From the NCBI RefSeq assembly GCF_028281305.1, contig NZ_JANQKD010000127.1, forward strand, positions 1 through 64,000: DNA of 64,000 bases. Direction: 5' to 3'. Below, piece by piece: positions 45,554-54,184 of this stretch (position 1 is its first letter; each line of letters opens with the position of its first letter). This DNA is from Pelagibius sp. (GTDB lineage: Bacteria > Pseudomonadota > Alphaproteobacteria > Kiloniellales > Kiloniellaceae). The notes under the pieces are model-generated. The model was not told where the DNA came from and did no database searches. It saw only the letters and a program-made list of their open reading frames with translations. A program made the translations under genes and the position numbers.

Positions 45554-46246
45554 TCACCCGGTCCCCAGCGCCACGGCGTCGAGGATGGCGAGGTAGTGGC
45601 AGGCCGCGGCGATCAGCACCAGCGCGTGCCAGATCGCGTTGTGATACGGCAGGCTGCGCCAGAGGTGGAAGACGACGCCCAGGGTGTAGATCACCCCGCC
45701 GGCGACCAGCAGGCTGAGGGCCGGGGTGGAGAGCGCGGCCGCCAGCGGCTCCACGACCACCAGGACCGACCAGCCCTGGGCTAAGTAGAGCACGATGGCC
45801 GCCCGCTCGAAGCGGCGCGGCAGAAAGAGCTTCAGCGCGACGCCCAGGGCCGCCACGGCCCAGACCACGGCAAACAGCGCCCAGCCCCAGGTCCCGCCGA
45901 TCACCGCCAGGGAGAAGGGCGTATAGCTGCCGGCGATCATGACGAAGATGGCCGCGTGGTCGAGGCGCCGCAGCACCTCCTTCCAATTCGGATGCCAGGC
46001 CATGTTGTAGGCCGCCGAGCAGGCGAAGACGGCCACCAGGCCCAGGCCGTAGACCGCGAGGCTGAGGTTGGCCGTACTGAAAAGCTCCGGCCGGACAATG
46101 AAGACGGAGGACTGGCTGTGCCAGACCGCGAGGACCAGCAGCGCCGGCGCGGCAGCCAGGCTGGCACTGACGCCCAGGATGTGGACCACGGCGTCGGCCA
46201 GCCGCTCGCCTCTGGTGAACTGGGGAAAGTGCAGGGGTTTGGACAT
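45554..46246 (-). CDS. Hemolysin III / TrhA family membrane protein
   Basis: A 230-residue protein with seven hydrophobic helices. PAQR/HlyIII signatures include SAAYNMAWHPNWKEVLRRLDHAAIFVMIAGSYTPF and a C-terminal YHNAIWHALVLIAAACHYLAI with His ligands for zinc. Bacterial members affect membrane energetics; hemolysis is not their proven normal role. It is convergent with acdS (10 bp apart). Confidence 0.93.
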   Translation of the reverse strand: MSKPLHFPQFTRGERLADAVVHILGVSASLAAAPALLVLAVWHSQSSVFIVRPELFSTANLSLAVYGLGLVAVFACSAAYNMAWHPNWKEVLRRLDHAAIFVMIAGSYTPFSLAVIGGTWGWALFAVVWAVAALGVALKLFLPRRFERAAIVLYLAQGWSVLVVVEPLAAALSTPALSLLVAGGVIYTLGVVFHLWRSLPYHNAIWHALVLIAAACHYLAILDAVALGTG

Positions 46247-46450
46247 TGCCGGCGCCTCCTCCTGAGGGTCCTATCATCCCTCAGGCCCCGGCGCGGCGGC
46301 AAGGGGGGCTTCCCGTCGGGACCCGCCTATAACACCACTGTGACTTTGCAGCTCTATGGCGGGAGTGGTTAAATGCGCCCCGGCGCCGTGAGGGAAGGGT
46401 TGCCCCCGGAGCAGATCTGCTTCGGGCACCGGTTCTGTTGGGGGGAAGAG

Positions 46451-47122
46451 ATGAGCTTCGAATTGGGCACAGGGCGTCTGTGTGCGGCGGTCGGGCTGCG
46501 GCCGGTTCTGGCCGGCGGCGTTATGGCGTTGCTCGCGGCCTGCGGCACGCCCGGCGGCGACTACGACGCCCTGATGGCCGAGCGCAACTTCACCGGCGCC
46601 AAGCTGGAGAACTTCTCGATCTGCCATGGCCATGGCTGCCGCCTGGTCTCCCAGGTCTCGCTGACCGAGATGGACTGGGACCCGGTGGCCGATCTCTTCG
46701 CCGAGCCGGCGGCCTCTGCGGACATCGAACGCACCCGCATCGCCATGGCGACGGCAATCCTGGAAGAGGCGGTGGGCCGCCAGACCGGGACCTACAAGGA
46801 CGAGGCCGGTACCTTCAACGCCATCAGCGGCAACGATCAGCTCGATTGCGTGGACGAGACCAGCAACACCTCGGTCTACCTGACCCTCATGGCTCGGGCC
46901 GGTTACCTGAAGTGGCACAAGATCACGGGCTGGGCCGGGCGCGGCCTGCTGATCGACGGCGAGTGGCCGCATCAGTCCGCCGTGGTCGAGGAGATGAAGA
47001 CCGGCAAGGCCTACGCCATCGACACCTGGTTCGAGGACAACGGCCGTCCCGCCCACGTGGTGCCGCTGGAGACCTGGCGCGCCGGCTGGATCCCGCCGGG
47101 CTTCGTGGACAGCATGCTCTAG
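46451..47122 (+). CDS. Putative lipoprotein, unknown function
   Basis: A 223-residue protein with a signal peptide and lipobox (VMALLAACGTPGG). The mature part contains NFSICHGHGCRLVSQVSLTEMDW, with two Cys around HGHG, and ISGNDQLDCVDETSNTSVYL with another Cys. The C-terminal part is Trp-rich. GGGGGAAGAG precedes ATG 46451; the upstream in-frame ATG at 46373 would bury the signal. Similar proteins occur in alphaproteobacteria but no function is recognised. Confidence 0.8.
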   Translation: MSFELGTGRLCAAVGLRPVLAGGVMALLAACGTPGGDYDALMAERNFTGAKLENFSICHGHGCRLVSQVSLTEMDWDPVADLFAEPAASADIERTRIAMATAILEEAVGRQTGTYKDEAGTFNAISGNDQLDCVDETSNTSVYLTLMARAGYLKWHKITGWAGRGLLIDGEWPHQSAVVEEMKTGKAYAIDTWFEDNGRPAHVVPLETWRAGWIPPGFVDSML

Positions 47123-47272
47123 GGGACAGCAGAAGCAGTCGCCGCATAAGCAAGTCGCCACTGGGATAACCGCGTGTCGCCTTCGGGGGCGACAGGCCCG
47201 GCCGCTTGCCGCATCCCTTCGCCAAGACAGGTTTCCTTACGCTGCCGAAGTCTTCCCTGCCGGAGAGCGGTC

Positions 47273-48439
47273 ATGTCCGTCGTCTCGAACATCGTGCTGT
47301 CGTCGCGGGTGCGCCGCTCGCCGTACTTCGCCGCCACCCAGCGCTACGGCTGCAAGGCCTACTCGGTCTATAACCACATGTATCTGCCGCTCTACTACGA
47401 GAGCCCGGAGGCCGACTACTGGCATCTGGTGAACGGCGTCACGCTCTGGGACGTGGCGGTGGAGAGGCAGGTGGAGATCGTCGGCCCCGACGCCGCGCGC
47501 CTCGTCCAGCGCCTGAGCCCGCGCGACCTCTCCTCCTGCGCCGTCGGGCAGTGCAAGTACGTGATGATGACCGATGCGCGCGGCGGCATCGTCAACGACC
47601 CGGTCTTGCTGAAGCTTGCGGAGGACCGTTTCTGGCTTTCCCTGGCCGACAGCGACGTGCTGCTCTGGGCCAAGGGCATCGCGCTTGCCGGCGGCTACGA
47701 CGTGGAGGTTTTTGAGCCGGACGTCTCCCCCCTGCAGCTTCAGGGGCCGTTGGCGGCAGCGGTGGGCGAGGCGCTGTTCGGCGCCGCGCTGAACGACCTG
47801 AAGTACTTCCGCTTCGCAGAATTCGATCTGGACGGCATGCCGCTGATCGTTTCGCGCACCGGCTGGAGCGGCGAGCGCGGCTACGAGATCTACCTGCAGA
47901 ACGGGGCGGACGGCGACCGGCTCTGGGAGGTCATCATGGAGGCGGGCCGCCCCCACGGCATTAAGCCGGCCACGCCCTCGACCATCCGCCGCATCGAGGG
48001 CGGGCTGCTCTCCTACGGCGCCGACATGACCCTGGAGAACAATCCCTACGAGATGAACCTCGGCCGTCTCATCGACCTGGAGCAGGAGGCGGACTTCATC
48101 GGCAAGGCGTCGCTCGCCCGTATCGCGCAGGACGGGGTGCGCCAACGCCTTGTCGGCCTGATCATCGAGGGCGGACGCGAGACCACGGCAGGCCTTGAGC
48201 GCGCTGCCGTCGTCCGGGACGGGCAGGCGGTCGGCCGCGTGACCAGCGTGGCCTACTCTCCCCGGCTCGAGCAGACGATTGCCCTCTGCCTCGTCACCGC
48301 GGAGTACAGCGCCGAGGGGACGGTCCTGACGGTCCAGCCTGAGGGCCAGCTTGAGGGCCAGCTTGAGGGGAAGACAAGGGCGTCGGTTCGAAACGCAAGC
48401 GTCAGCCCGCTGCCGTTCGTCACCAAGAAGACGGTCTAG
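47273..48439 (+). CDS. GcvT-family enzyme, DmdA-like (possible DMSP demethylase)
   Basis: A 388-residue folate-dependent aminomethyltransferase-fold protein. RRSPYFAATQRYGCKAYSVYNHMYLPLYYESPEADYWHL, LWDVAVERQVEIVGPDAARLVQ and LADSDVLLWAKGIAL strongly resemble the DmdA branch, which moves a methyl from dimethylsulfoniopropionate to tetrahydrofolate, rather than GcvT of glycine cleavage. Many DmdA-like relatives have other substrates, so the activity is a hypothesis. GGAG precedes ATG 47273. The C-terminus contains a small in-frame repeat. A sulfite-exporter-type gene lies downstream on the other strand. Confidence 0.8.
   Translation: MSVVSNIVLSSRVRRSPYFAATQRYGCKAYSVYNHMYLPLYYESPEADYWHLVNGVTLWDVAVERQVEIVGPDAARLVQRLSPRDLSSCAVGQCKYVMMTDARGGIVNDPVLLKLAEDRFWLSLADSDVLLWAKGIALAGGYDVEVFEPDVSPLQLQGPLAAAVGEALFGAALNDLKYFRFAEFDLDGMPLIVSRTGWSGERGYEIYLQNGADGDRLWEVIMEAGRPHGIKPATPSTIRRIEGGLLSYGADMTLENNPYEMNLGRLIDLEQEADFIGKASLARIAQDGVRQRLVGLIIEGGRETTAGLERAAVVRDGQAVGRVTSVAYSPRLEQTIALCLVTAEYSAEGTVLTVQPEGQLEGQLEGKTRASVRNASVSPLPFVTKKTV
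48341..48370. repeat. 12-bp in-frame tandem repeat
   Basis: Two and a half units of GAGGGCCAGCTT encode Glu-Gly-Gln-Leu repeats close to the C-terminus of the DmdA-like protein. Confidence 0.75.
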
Positions 48440-48729
48440 CTTTCGACGCCCTCGACGATGGCGACCGTCCCTTCGGCATTGGCCAGGCGCAGGGGCAGGA
48501 TCTTCTGATAGGCGGCGGAGTGATAGAAGCCCTCGGCGGCCGCCTTGTCGGGGAACTCCAGAATGATCAGCCGGGGCACCGTCCACGCGCCCTCCAGGGT
48601 CTCCACCGCGCCGCCGCGCACCAGGTAGCGCCCGCCGTGGGCGGCGATGACGGCCGGCACGGCGTCGCGGTAAGCCTCAAAGGCTTCGGGGTTGGTGACG
48701 TCGATATGTGCGACAACGTAGGCGGCCAT
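48436..48729 (-). CDS. DUF1330 family protein
   Basis: A 97-residue dimeric alpha-beta-barrel-type protein. The DUF1330 pattern is clear: AAYVVAHIDVTNPEAFEAYRDAVPAVIAAHGGRYLVRGG, then RLIILEFPDKAAAEGFYHSAAYQKIL. Function unknown. It ends inside the last codon of the convergent DmdA-like gene (4-bp overlap). Confidence 0.94.
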   Translation of the reverse strand: MAAYVVAHIDVTNPEAFEAYRDAVPAVIAAHGGRYLVRGGAVETLEGAWTVPRLIILEFPDKAAAEGFYHSAAYQKILPLRLANAEGTVAIVEGVES

Positions 48730-48753
48730 GATCGTCTCCCGGTTTGTGGCCGC

Positions 48754-49509
48754 CTAGTATAGCGGCGCGAGGAAGGCGGCCCAGGCGAGATAGGCGCCGA
48801 GGGCGGTGAGCGCGACGAAGAAGAGCTTGCGAAAGCGCGCCTCCGGCAGGCGCTTACGGAAAGCCTGCCCCAGCGCCATGCCGCCCAGTGCCGGCAGCAG
48901 GGCGACCGCCGACAGCAGGCCGGCCTCCGCCGGCAACAGTGCGTGACCCCTGAGCGCGACGGCGAGGGCCAGGGTGGAGACCAGGAAGGTCAGACCCATG
49001 GCCTGCACCAGATGGTCGCGCGACAGGCCGAGGGCCTGCAGGTAGAGCACCGAGGGAAAGATGAAGGAGCCGGTAAGCCCGGTGATGGCGCCGTTGACCA
49101 GGCCCAGGGGCGGCGACAGCCAGGGTTCCTTCGCACCCGGTGGCGGCATCTGCAGGCCGGTCAGGCTGACCAGCGCATAAACGCAGAGCAGGGCGCCGAA
49201 GAGCCCCGACGGCAGGCTGGCGTCGAGCCCGGCCAGCAGGCCGGCGCCGAACCAGATGGCCGCGCAGGCTGCCAGCAGAAAGATCCAGAGCCGCAACACC
49301 AGCGCTTTCAGCGCGCCACCGGCCAGCGCCTGCCAGATGTTGGTGGCCAGGGAAGGAACCAGCACCAGGGGTATGGCCGCTTTCAGGTCCATCTGGGTCG
49401 CCAGCAGCGCAAGGGCGATGGTGGGCAGGCCGAGGCCGACCAGGCCTTTCACCAGGCCGGCCAGCAGAAAGCTCGCCGCCACGATCAGGATTTCCTCACT
49501 CGCCCACAT
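48754..49509 (-). CDS. TauE/SafE family transporter
   Basis: A 251-residue permease with eight hydrophobic helices. Family markers are LLAGLVKGLVGLGLPTIALALLA and LSPPLGLVNGAITGLTGSFIFPSVLYLQALGL. Members export sulfite or sulfoacetate, or import sulfur compounds. Near a DmdA-like enzyme a link to organosulfur metabolism is possible, but the genes are convergent and the link is inference. It precedes the DUF1330 gene on the same strand by 24 bp. Confidence 0.92.
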   Translation of the reverse strand: MWASEEILIVAASFLLAGLVKGLVGLGLPTIALALLATQMDLKAAIPLVLVPSLATNIWQALAGGALKALVLRLWIFLLAACAAIWFGAGLLAGLDASLPSGLFGALLCVYALVSLTGLQMPPPGAKEPWLSPPLGLVNGAITGLTGSFIFPSVLYLQALGLSRDHLVQAMGLTFLVSTLALAVALRGHALLPAEAGLLSAVALLPALGGMALGQAFRKRLPEARFRKLFFVALTALGAYLAWAAFLAPLY

Positions 49510-49649
49510 GGGGATGGATCATAGGCGTATGTCCGGCCGCGGCGAAAGCGCCGGCATTGTTCAGCAGCGATCTTGGGTTGGGGTGCCGCGATGGGCTAGG
49601 TTGGTCTGTTCGATTGAGTATAGGTTCAGAGACTATGAGGGAGGGAATG

Positions 49650-50408
49650 ATGCGGCTTCACGGCAAGGTCGCTGTGGTCACCGGCGGCGGTTCGGGCTTC
49701 GGCGAGGGCATCGCAAAACTCTTTGCAGCGGAAGGCGGGCGTGTGGTGGTCGCCGACATCGACGGCGCGGCAGCCGAGCGCGTTGCCCAGGAGATCGACA
49801 GCGCCGGCGGCGCTGCGGTGGCGGCGCCTGCGGACGTGACCAACAGGGGCGACGTCGATGGCATGATGCGCGCGGCCCTCGACAGCTACGGGCGGCTCGA
49901 CATCCTGGTCAACAACGCCGGCGTCTCCCATCGCAACAAGCCGATGACCGAGGTGACGGAGGAGGAGTTCGACCGCATCTACGCCGTCAATGTAAAGGCC
50001 ATCTACCTCGCCGCGCTGGCGGCCATTCCGCTGATGCGCGCCGAAGGCGGCGGCTGCATCGTCAACACCTCCTCGACCGCCGCGCTGCGGCCCCGACCGG
50101 GGCTGACGGTCTACAACTCCTCCAAGGGTGCGGTGAACATCATGACCAAGTCCATGGCGGTGGAACTGGCGCCCGACAGGATCCGCGTCAACGCGGTCTG
50201 TCCGGTGATCGGCGAGACGGCCCTGATGGAGACCTTCATGGGCCTCCCCGATACGCCGGAGAACCGCCGGAAGTTCGAGGCGACCATTCCGCTGGGCCGC
50301 TTCTCGACGCCGCACGACATCGCCGAGGCGACGCTCTTCCTCGCCTCCGACGCGGCGGCGTTCCTGACCGGCGTGACGCTGGAAGTGGACGGTGGGCGCT
50401 GCATCTAG
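49650..50408 (+). CDS. SDR-family oxidoreductase
   Basis: A 252-residue classical short-chain dehydrogenase. The cofactor motif VAVVTGGGSGFGEGIAKLF and VADID suggest NAD(H); NNAGVSH, the catalytic Ser in IVNTSSTAALRP and YNSSKGAVNIMTKSMAVEL complete the active site. FLTGVTLEVDGGRCI is the usual C-terminus. GGGAGGG lies 5-6 bp upstream of ATG 49650, one of three close ATGs. The substrate is unknown. A REP-like element follows. Confidence 0.93.
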   Translation: MRLHGKVAVVTGGGSGFGEGIAKLFAAEGGRVVVADIDGAAAERVAQEIDSAGGAAVAAPADVTNRGDVDGMMRAALDSYGRLDILVNNAGVSHRNKPMTEVTEEEFDRIYAVNVKAIYLAALAAIPLMRAEGGGCIVNTSSTAALRPRPGLTVYNSSKGAVNIMTKSMAVELAPDRIRVNAVCPVIGETALMETFMGLPDTPENRRKFEATIPLGRFSTPHDIAEATLFLASDAAAFLTGVTLEVDGGRCI

Positions 50409-50426
50409 AGGACGCCGGCCACCATG

Positions 50427-50513
50427 CTTCGAGACGGCCGCTGCGCGGCCTCCTCAGCATGAGGGATCAGAGAAGGCCTCACCTTGAGGAGGCGCGTCAG
50501 CGCCGTCTCGAAG
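50427..50513. repeat. REP-like palindromic intergenic element, copy 2
   Basis: CTTCGAGACGGCC...CTCCTCAGCATGAGG and CCTCACCTTGAGGAGGCGCG...CGTCTCGAAG form an imperfect hairpin of the same family as 32175-32276. Confidence 0.75.
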
Positions 50514-50550
50514 GGTGCCATGCCTGCTCAAGCAATTGGGTGCTGCAAAA

Positions 50551-50584
50551 GCAAAAGGCCCGGAACCAAAGTTCCGGGCCTTGC
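50551..50584 (-). terminator. Terminator of the Bax-inhibitor-1 gene
   Basis: AAGGCCCGGAAC and GTTCCGGGCCTT form a perfect 12-bp stem with a CAAA loop. On the minus strand it is followed by TTGCTTTTGC. It lies 26 bp after the gene at 50610 and may also stop readthrough from the other side. Confidence 0.85.
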
Positions 50585-50609
50585 GCTTTGTCGGAGCGTT
50601 TCGCCGCGT

Positions 50610-51332
50610 CTACTCGCGGGCCACGCCGAAGATGCTGAGCAGCCAGATGAACATGGTCACGAAGCTGCCGTAGAGCATGAAGGCGCCGAAGATCGACTTG
50701 CGGGTGGCGACCTCGCTGCCGTCGGCCTCGCTGTACATGTTCTTGATCATCTGCGTCTCGTAGGCGGTCAGGCCGGCGAAGACCAGCACCACCACGATGG
50801 ACAGGCCGAGGTGGAACAGCTCGGACTGCAGCAGGAAGATGTTCACCAGCAGCGCCACCAGGATGCCGATGGTCGCCATCATGAAGAAGGCGCCCAAGGG
50901 AGCGAGGTTCCGCTTGGTGGTGTAGCCGTAGAGGCTGGTGCCGGCGAAGGCGGCGGCGGTGATGAAGAACACCCGCACCATGCTGTCGCCCGTGTAGAGC
51001 AGGAACATGGGGGACATCAAGGCGCCCCACATCGCGGCATAGATCCAGAAGGATCCGTGCGCCATGGCCATGGAGCCGCTCATCATCACGCGCGGCGCAA
51101 AGAAGCCGAAGCCGATGATGCCGATGAACAGCACCCAGCGGAAGGGGCTCAGCGCGATAGCCTCCAGAAGCGCGGGCTGGGAGGCGACGAAGAGGGCCAC
51201 GATGCCCGTGAAGGCCACCCCCAGCGCCATGTAGTTGTAGACGCCAAGCATGTACTTGCGCAGACCCTCATCGATCTGCGCGGCATCCGCCTGCGTCTGC
51301 GTCATGTACCTGCGGTCGGGACCGAGAGCCAT
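50610..51332 (-). CDS. Bax inhibitor-1/YccA family membrane protein
   Basis: A 240-residue protein with seven hydrophobic helices. Family features are LRKYMLGVYNYMALGVAFTGIVALFV, AFAGTSLYGYTTKRNLAPLGAFFMMA, LVFAGLTAYETQMIKNMY (with the pore Asp/Glu region) and AFMLYGSFVTMFIWLLSIFG. Members act as pH-dependent calcium leak channels or as modulators of FtsH-type proteolysis. Its own promoter region lies in the AT-richer 51333-51480. Confidence 0.95.
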   Translation of the reverse strand: MALGPDRRYMTQTQADAAQIDEGLRKYMLGVYNYMALGVAFTGIVALFVASQPALLEAIALSPFRWVLFIGIIGFGFFAPRVMMSGSMAMAHGSFWIYAAMWGALMSPMFLLYTGDSMVRVFFITAAAFAGTSLYGYTTKRNLAPLGAFFMMATIGILVALLVNIFLLQSELFHLGLSIVVVLVFAGLTAYETQMIKNMYSEADGSEVATRKSIFGAFMLYGSFVTMFIWLLSIFGVARE

Positions 51333-51598
51333 TAGGACACCCTTTCGTTTTACTCAAGTGGCCGGGACAGTAACGCCCAGGCCACCGTCTTGCCCAGAGA
51401 ATTCAGAGATAATATTGGAGGTTCCGGAGCCTGAATCAACCGATTTTCGCACGGCTTGTGCGTAAATTTTTCTTCATATTCAAGGCACTGAAACACAGCT
51501 TTGAGCTGTGCCAAAAATGCGGTCAGGACCCGATTCCTGCTTGTGCGGCGGGGGTTTGGCAACCCCCTTTAAGGCCACTGAGACTTCCTACGCTACGG

Positions 51599-54184
51599 CT
51601 ATTCGTTGCGCAGCAGGGGAGCGGCTTTCTGGCCCAGGGCCCGCCAGGTGCCGGCGAAGCCGAAGGCGACCGTAATCGCCGTGGCCAGCAGGGCGGTGGT
51701 GATCACCGAATCCGGCAGGAAGACGAAGGGCGCGCGCATGATCTCGGTCAGCACCAGATAGGCGGCGCCGGTGCCGATGACCGAGGCGATGGCCGCCGTC
51801 ACCAGGCCCAGCAGGCCGTATTCCAGCAGGAAGGCCTGGGCCACCACCCGGCGGGTCGCTCCCAGCACCTTCAGCACCACGGCGTCGTAGACCCGCCGGT
51901 GATGCCCGGCGGCAACGGCCCCGGCCAGCACCAGAACGCCGGCGGCCAGCGCCACGGCGGCGATGGCGCGGACCGCCGTTGCGATATGGCCCATCAGTTC
52001 ACCGACCTGCTCCAGCGCCTCTTTCACCCGGATCGAGGAGACGTTGATGAAGCGGTCGGTCACCGCGATCTCCAGGGCATCCTCCGCCTCCGGGGCGGCG
52101 CGCACGGTGGCGATGTGGGTCTGCGGCGCCTGCTCCAGCAGGCCGGGGGAGAACACCATGACGAAGTTGATGGTGAGGCTGCCCCAGTCGACCACGCGCA
52201 GGTTTGCGATGGTCACCTCCACGTCGCGGCCGAGGATGTTGATGCTGAGCTTGTCGCCCGGCCCCAGCCCCAGGGCGCGTCCCACCTCGTCGTCGAGGGA
52301 GACCAGGGGCGGGCCGTCGTAGTCCGCCGGCCACCAATCGCCCAGGGTCAATTCGTCACCGGCGCGCTGCTCGCGCATCCAGGTCAGGCCGCGGTCGCCG
52401 CGGAAGATCCACTGCACATCCGGCGGAATGACGAGCTGCTCCGGCGGGACGCCGTTCACCGCGGAGATGCGGCCGCGCAGCATGGGCACGCGCTGGATGT
52501 CCTCGATGCCCTCCAGGCCGGCGATCAGACGGTCGAACTCCGCGACCTGGTCCGGCTGGATGTCGATGAAGTAGAAGCCGGGCGCCTCTTCGGGCAGGCT
52601 CTGCTGCACCTGGCGGGAGAGGTTGCCTTCGATGAGGGCAATCGCCACCAGCACCGTCAGGCCGAGGCCGAGGGACATCACCACCGATCCGGTGGGGGCG
52701 CCGGGCCGGTGCAGGTTGGTCAGCGCCAGGCGCAGGCCCGGGCGCCGCGGCCGCGGCAGACGCCGGCTTACCGCCATGATGCCCTGGGCCGCCAGGCGGA
52801 ACAGCAAGAGCGCGCCGATGGCCCCGATGACGAAGTAGAGCGCCAGCATCTGATCGGTGGCGGTGACCACCGCCAGTCCGGCCAGCAATCCGCCAAAGAC
52901 GAGCAGCGCCAGCAGGCCCTTGCGGTCCGGCCGGCCGCCGGCCGGCGTGATGAGATCGCGGAACAGGCTGGCGGCGGCGACGTTCTGGGCGCGGGTCAGC
53001 GGCCAGAGCGAGAAGGTGATGGCGGTGAGCACGCCGAAGACGGCCGCGGTGATCAGCGGCAGCGGATAGATTCCGAGTTCGGCGCGCCAGCCCAGGGTGT
53101 CGCCGATGATCGCCGAGACGACGGGCGGGCTGAGCCCGCCGATCAAGAGGCCGATGACGATGCCGAGGGAGGCGAGCACCAGGATCTGCGTCATATAGAC
53201 CTGGAAGATCAGGCGCCCGGGCGCGCCCAGACACTTCATAGTCGCGATGGTTCCGGTCTTGCCTTCCAGGTAGCTGCGCACCGCGTTGCCGACGCCGACG
53301 CCGCCGACCAGAAGGGCGGTGAGACCGACCAGTGTGAGAAACAGGGTTAGGCGGTCGATGAAGCGGCCGATCCCGGGGGCCGCTTCCGTCGTGTCGCGGA
53401 TGCGCCAGCCGGCCTGCGGGAAGGTTTCCTGGAGGTCCTGCCGCAGATCGGCAGCGGAAAGACTGTCGCCGAAGCGCAGGCGGTAGTGGTTGCGGATCAG
53501 GCTGCCGGGCTGCACCAGGTTGGTTTCCGGCAAGCTTGCGCGGTCGACCATGAAGGTCGGACCCAGAGTGAAGGCCCGCGAGGTGCGGTCCGGTTCGCGC
53601 TCGAGCACCGCCGACACGCGGAACTGGGTGTCGCCGATCTGCACCAGCTCGCCCAGCTCGACGTCCAGCCGGCGCAGCAGATTGCCGTCGACCACGGCAC
53701 CCCAGACGCCGTCCTGGCGGGCCAGGGCCGCCGCCAGATCGCCCTCGGGCGCCAGGCGCACGGCGCCGTAAAGCGGATAGAGGTTGTCGACAGCCTTCAG
53801 TTCGACCAGGACGCGGCGCGACCCTTCGTCGAGGCCGCGGGCCATGGCGCGCATCTCCGAGACGCTGGAGACCTCGACACGCTCGGCCAGCCAGTCCTGC
53901 TGCTCGGCGCTGGCCTCCACGTGGGTGAGGCGCAGATCCATGTCGCCGCCCAGCAGGATGCGCCCGTCGCGCTGCAGCCCCTGCAGCATCGCCTCCGAAA
54001 CCGAGCCGACGCCGGCGATGGCGGCAACGCCCAGGGTGAGGCAGGCCAGGAAGATGCGGAACCCCTTGAGACCGCCGCGCAGCTCCCGCCGCGCCAGCCG
54101 CAGGGCCAGCGGCAGGCCGCCGCCGCTCTCGGCGTCCAGGCTTCCGGCGCCGCTGCGCCCGGCATGCTGTTCCAGCGTGGTCAC
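51599..54184 (-). CDS. ybbP: ABC transporter permease, YbbP/FtsX-like
   Basis: An 861-residue permease with ten predicted membrane segments arranged as two FtsX-type modules around large extracytoplasmic domains. The N-terminal LALRLARRELRGGLKGFRIFLACLTLGVAAIAGVGSVSEAML and the C-terminal VLVLAGAVAAGHHRRVYDAVVLKVLGATRRVVAQAFLLEYGLLGLV are typical of COG3127. In Escherichia coli the ybbA-ybbP genes lie beside tesA, as here, and may handle lipid-like compounds. The start overlaps the ATPase stop (ATGA). Confidence 0.94.
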   Translation of the reverse strand: MTTLEQHAGRSGAGSLDAESGGGLPLALRLARRELRGGLKGFRIFLACLTLGVAAIAGVGSVSEAMLQGLQRDGRILLGGDMDLRLTHVEASAEQQDWLAERVEVSSVSEMRAMARGLDEGSRRVLVELKAVDNLYPLYGAVRLAPEGDLAAALARQDGVWGAVVDGNLLRRLDVELGELVQIGDTQFRVSAVLEREPDRTSRAFTLGPTFMVDRASLPETNLVQPGSLIRNHYRLRFGDSLSAADLRQDLQETFPQAGWRIRDTTEAAPGIGRFIDRLTLFLTLVGLTALLVGGVGVGNAVRSYLEGKTGTIATMKCLGAPGRLIFQVYMTQILVLASLGIVIGLLIGGLSPPVVSAIIGDTLGWRAELGIYPLPLITAAVFGVLTAITFSLWPLTRAQNVAAASLFRDLITPAGGRPDRKGLLALLVFGGLLAGLAVVTATDQMLALYFVIGAIGALLLFRLAAQGIMAVSRRLPRPRRPGLRLALTNLHRPGAPTGSVVMSLGLGLTVLVAIALIEGNLSRQVQQSLPEEAPGFYFIDIQPDQVAEFDRLIAGLEGIEDIQRVPMLRGRISAVNGVPPEQLVIPPDVQWIFRGDRGLTWMREQRAGDELTLGDWWPADYDGPPLVSLDDEVGRALGLGPGDKLSINILGRDVEVTIANLRVVDWGSLTINFVMVFSPGLLEQAPQTHIATVRAAPEAEDALEIAVTDRFINVSSIRVKEALEQVGELMGHIATAVRAIAAVALAAGVLVLAGAVAAGHHRRVYDAVVLKVLGATRRVVAQAFLLEYGLLGLVTAAIASVIGTGAAYLVLTEIMRAPFVFLPDSVITTALLATAITVAFGFAGTWRALGQKAAPLLRNE

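Noticed and set aside
47170..47195. A hairpin GTCGCC-TTCGGG-GGCGAC before the DmdA-like gene as a riboswitch
   Set aside because: It is a single short stem with no conserved riboswitch core; it may be a simple attenuator or chance.
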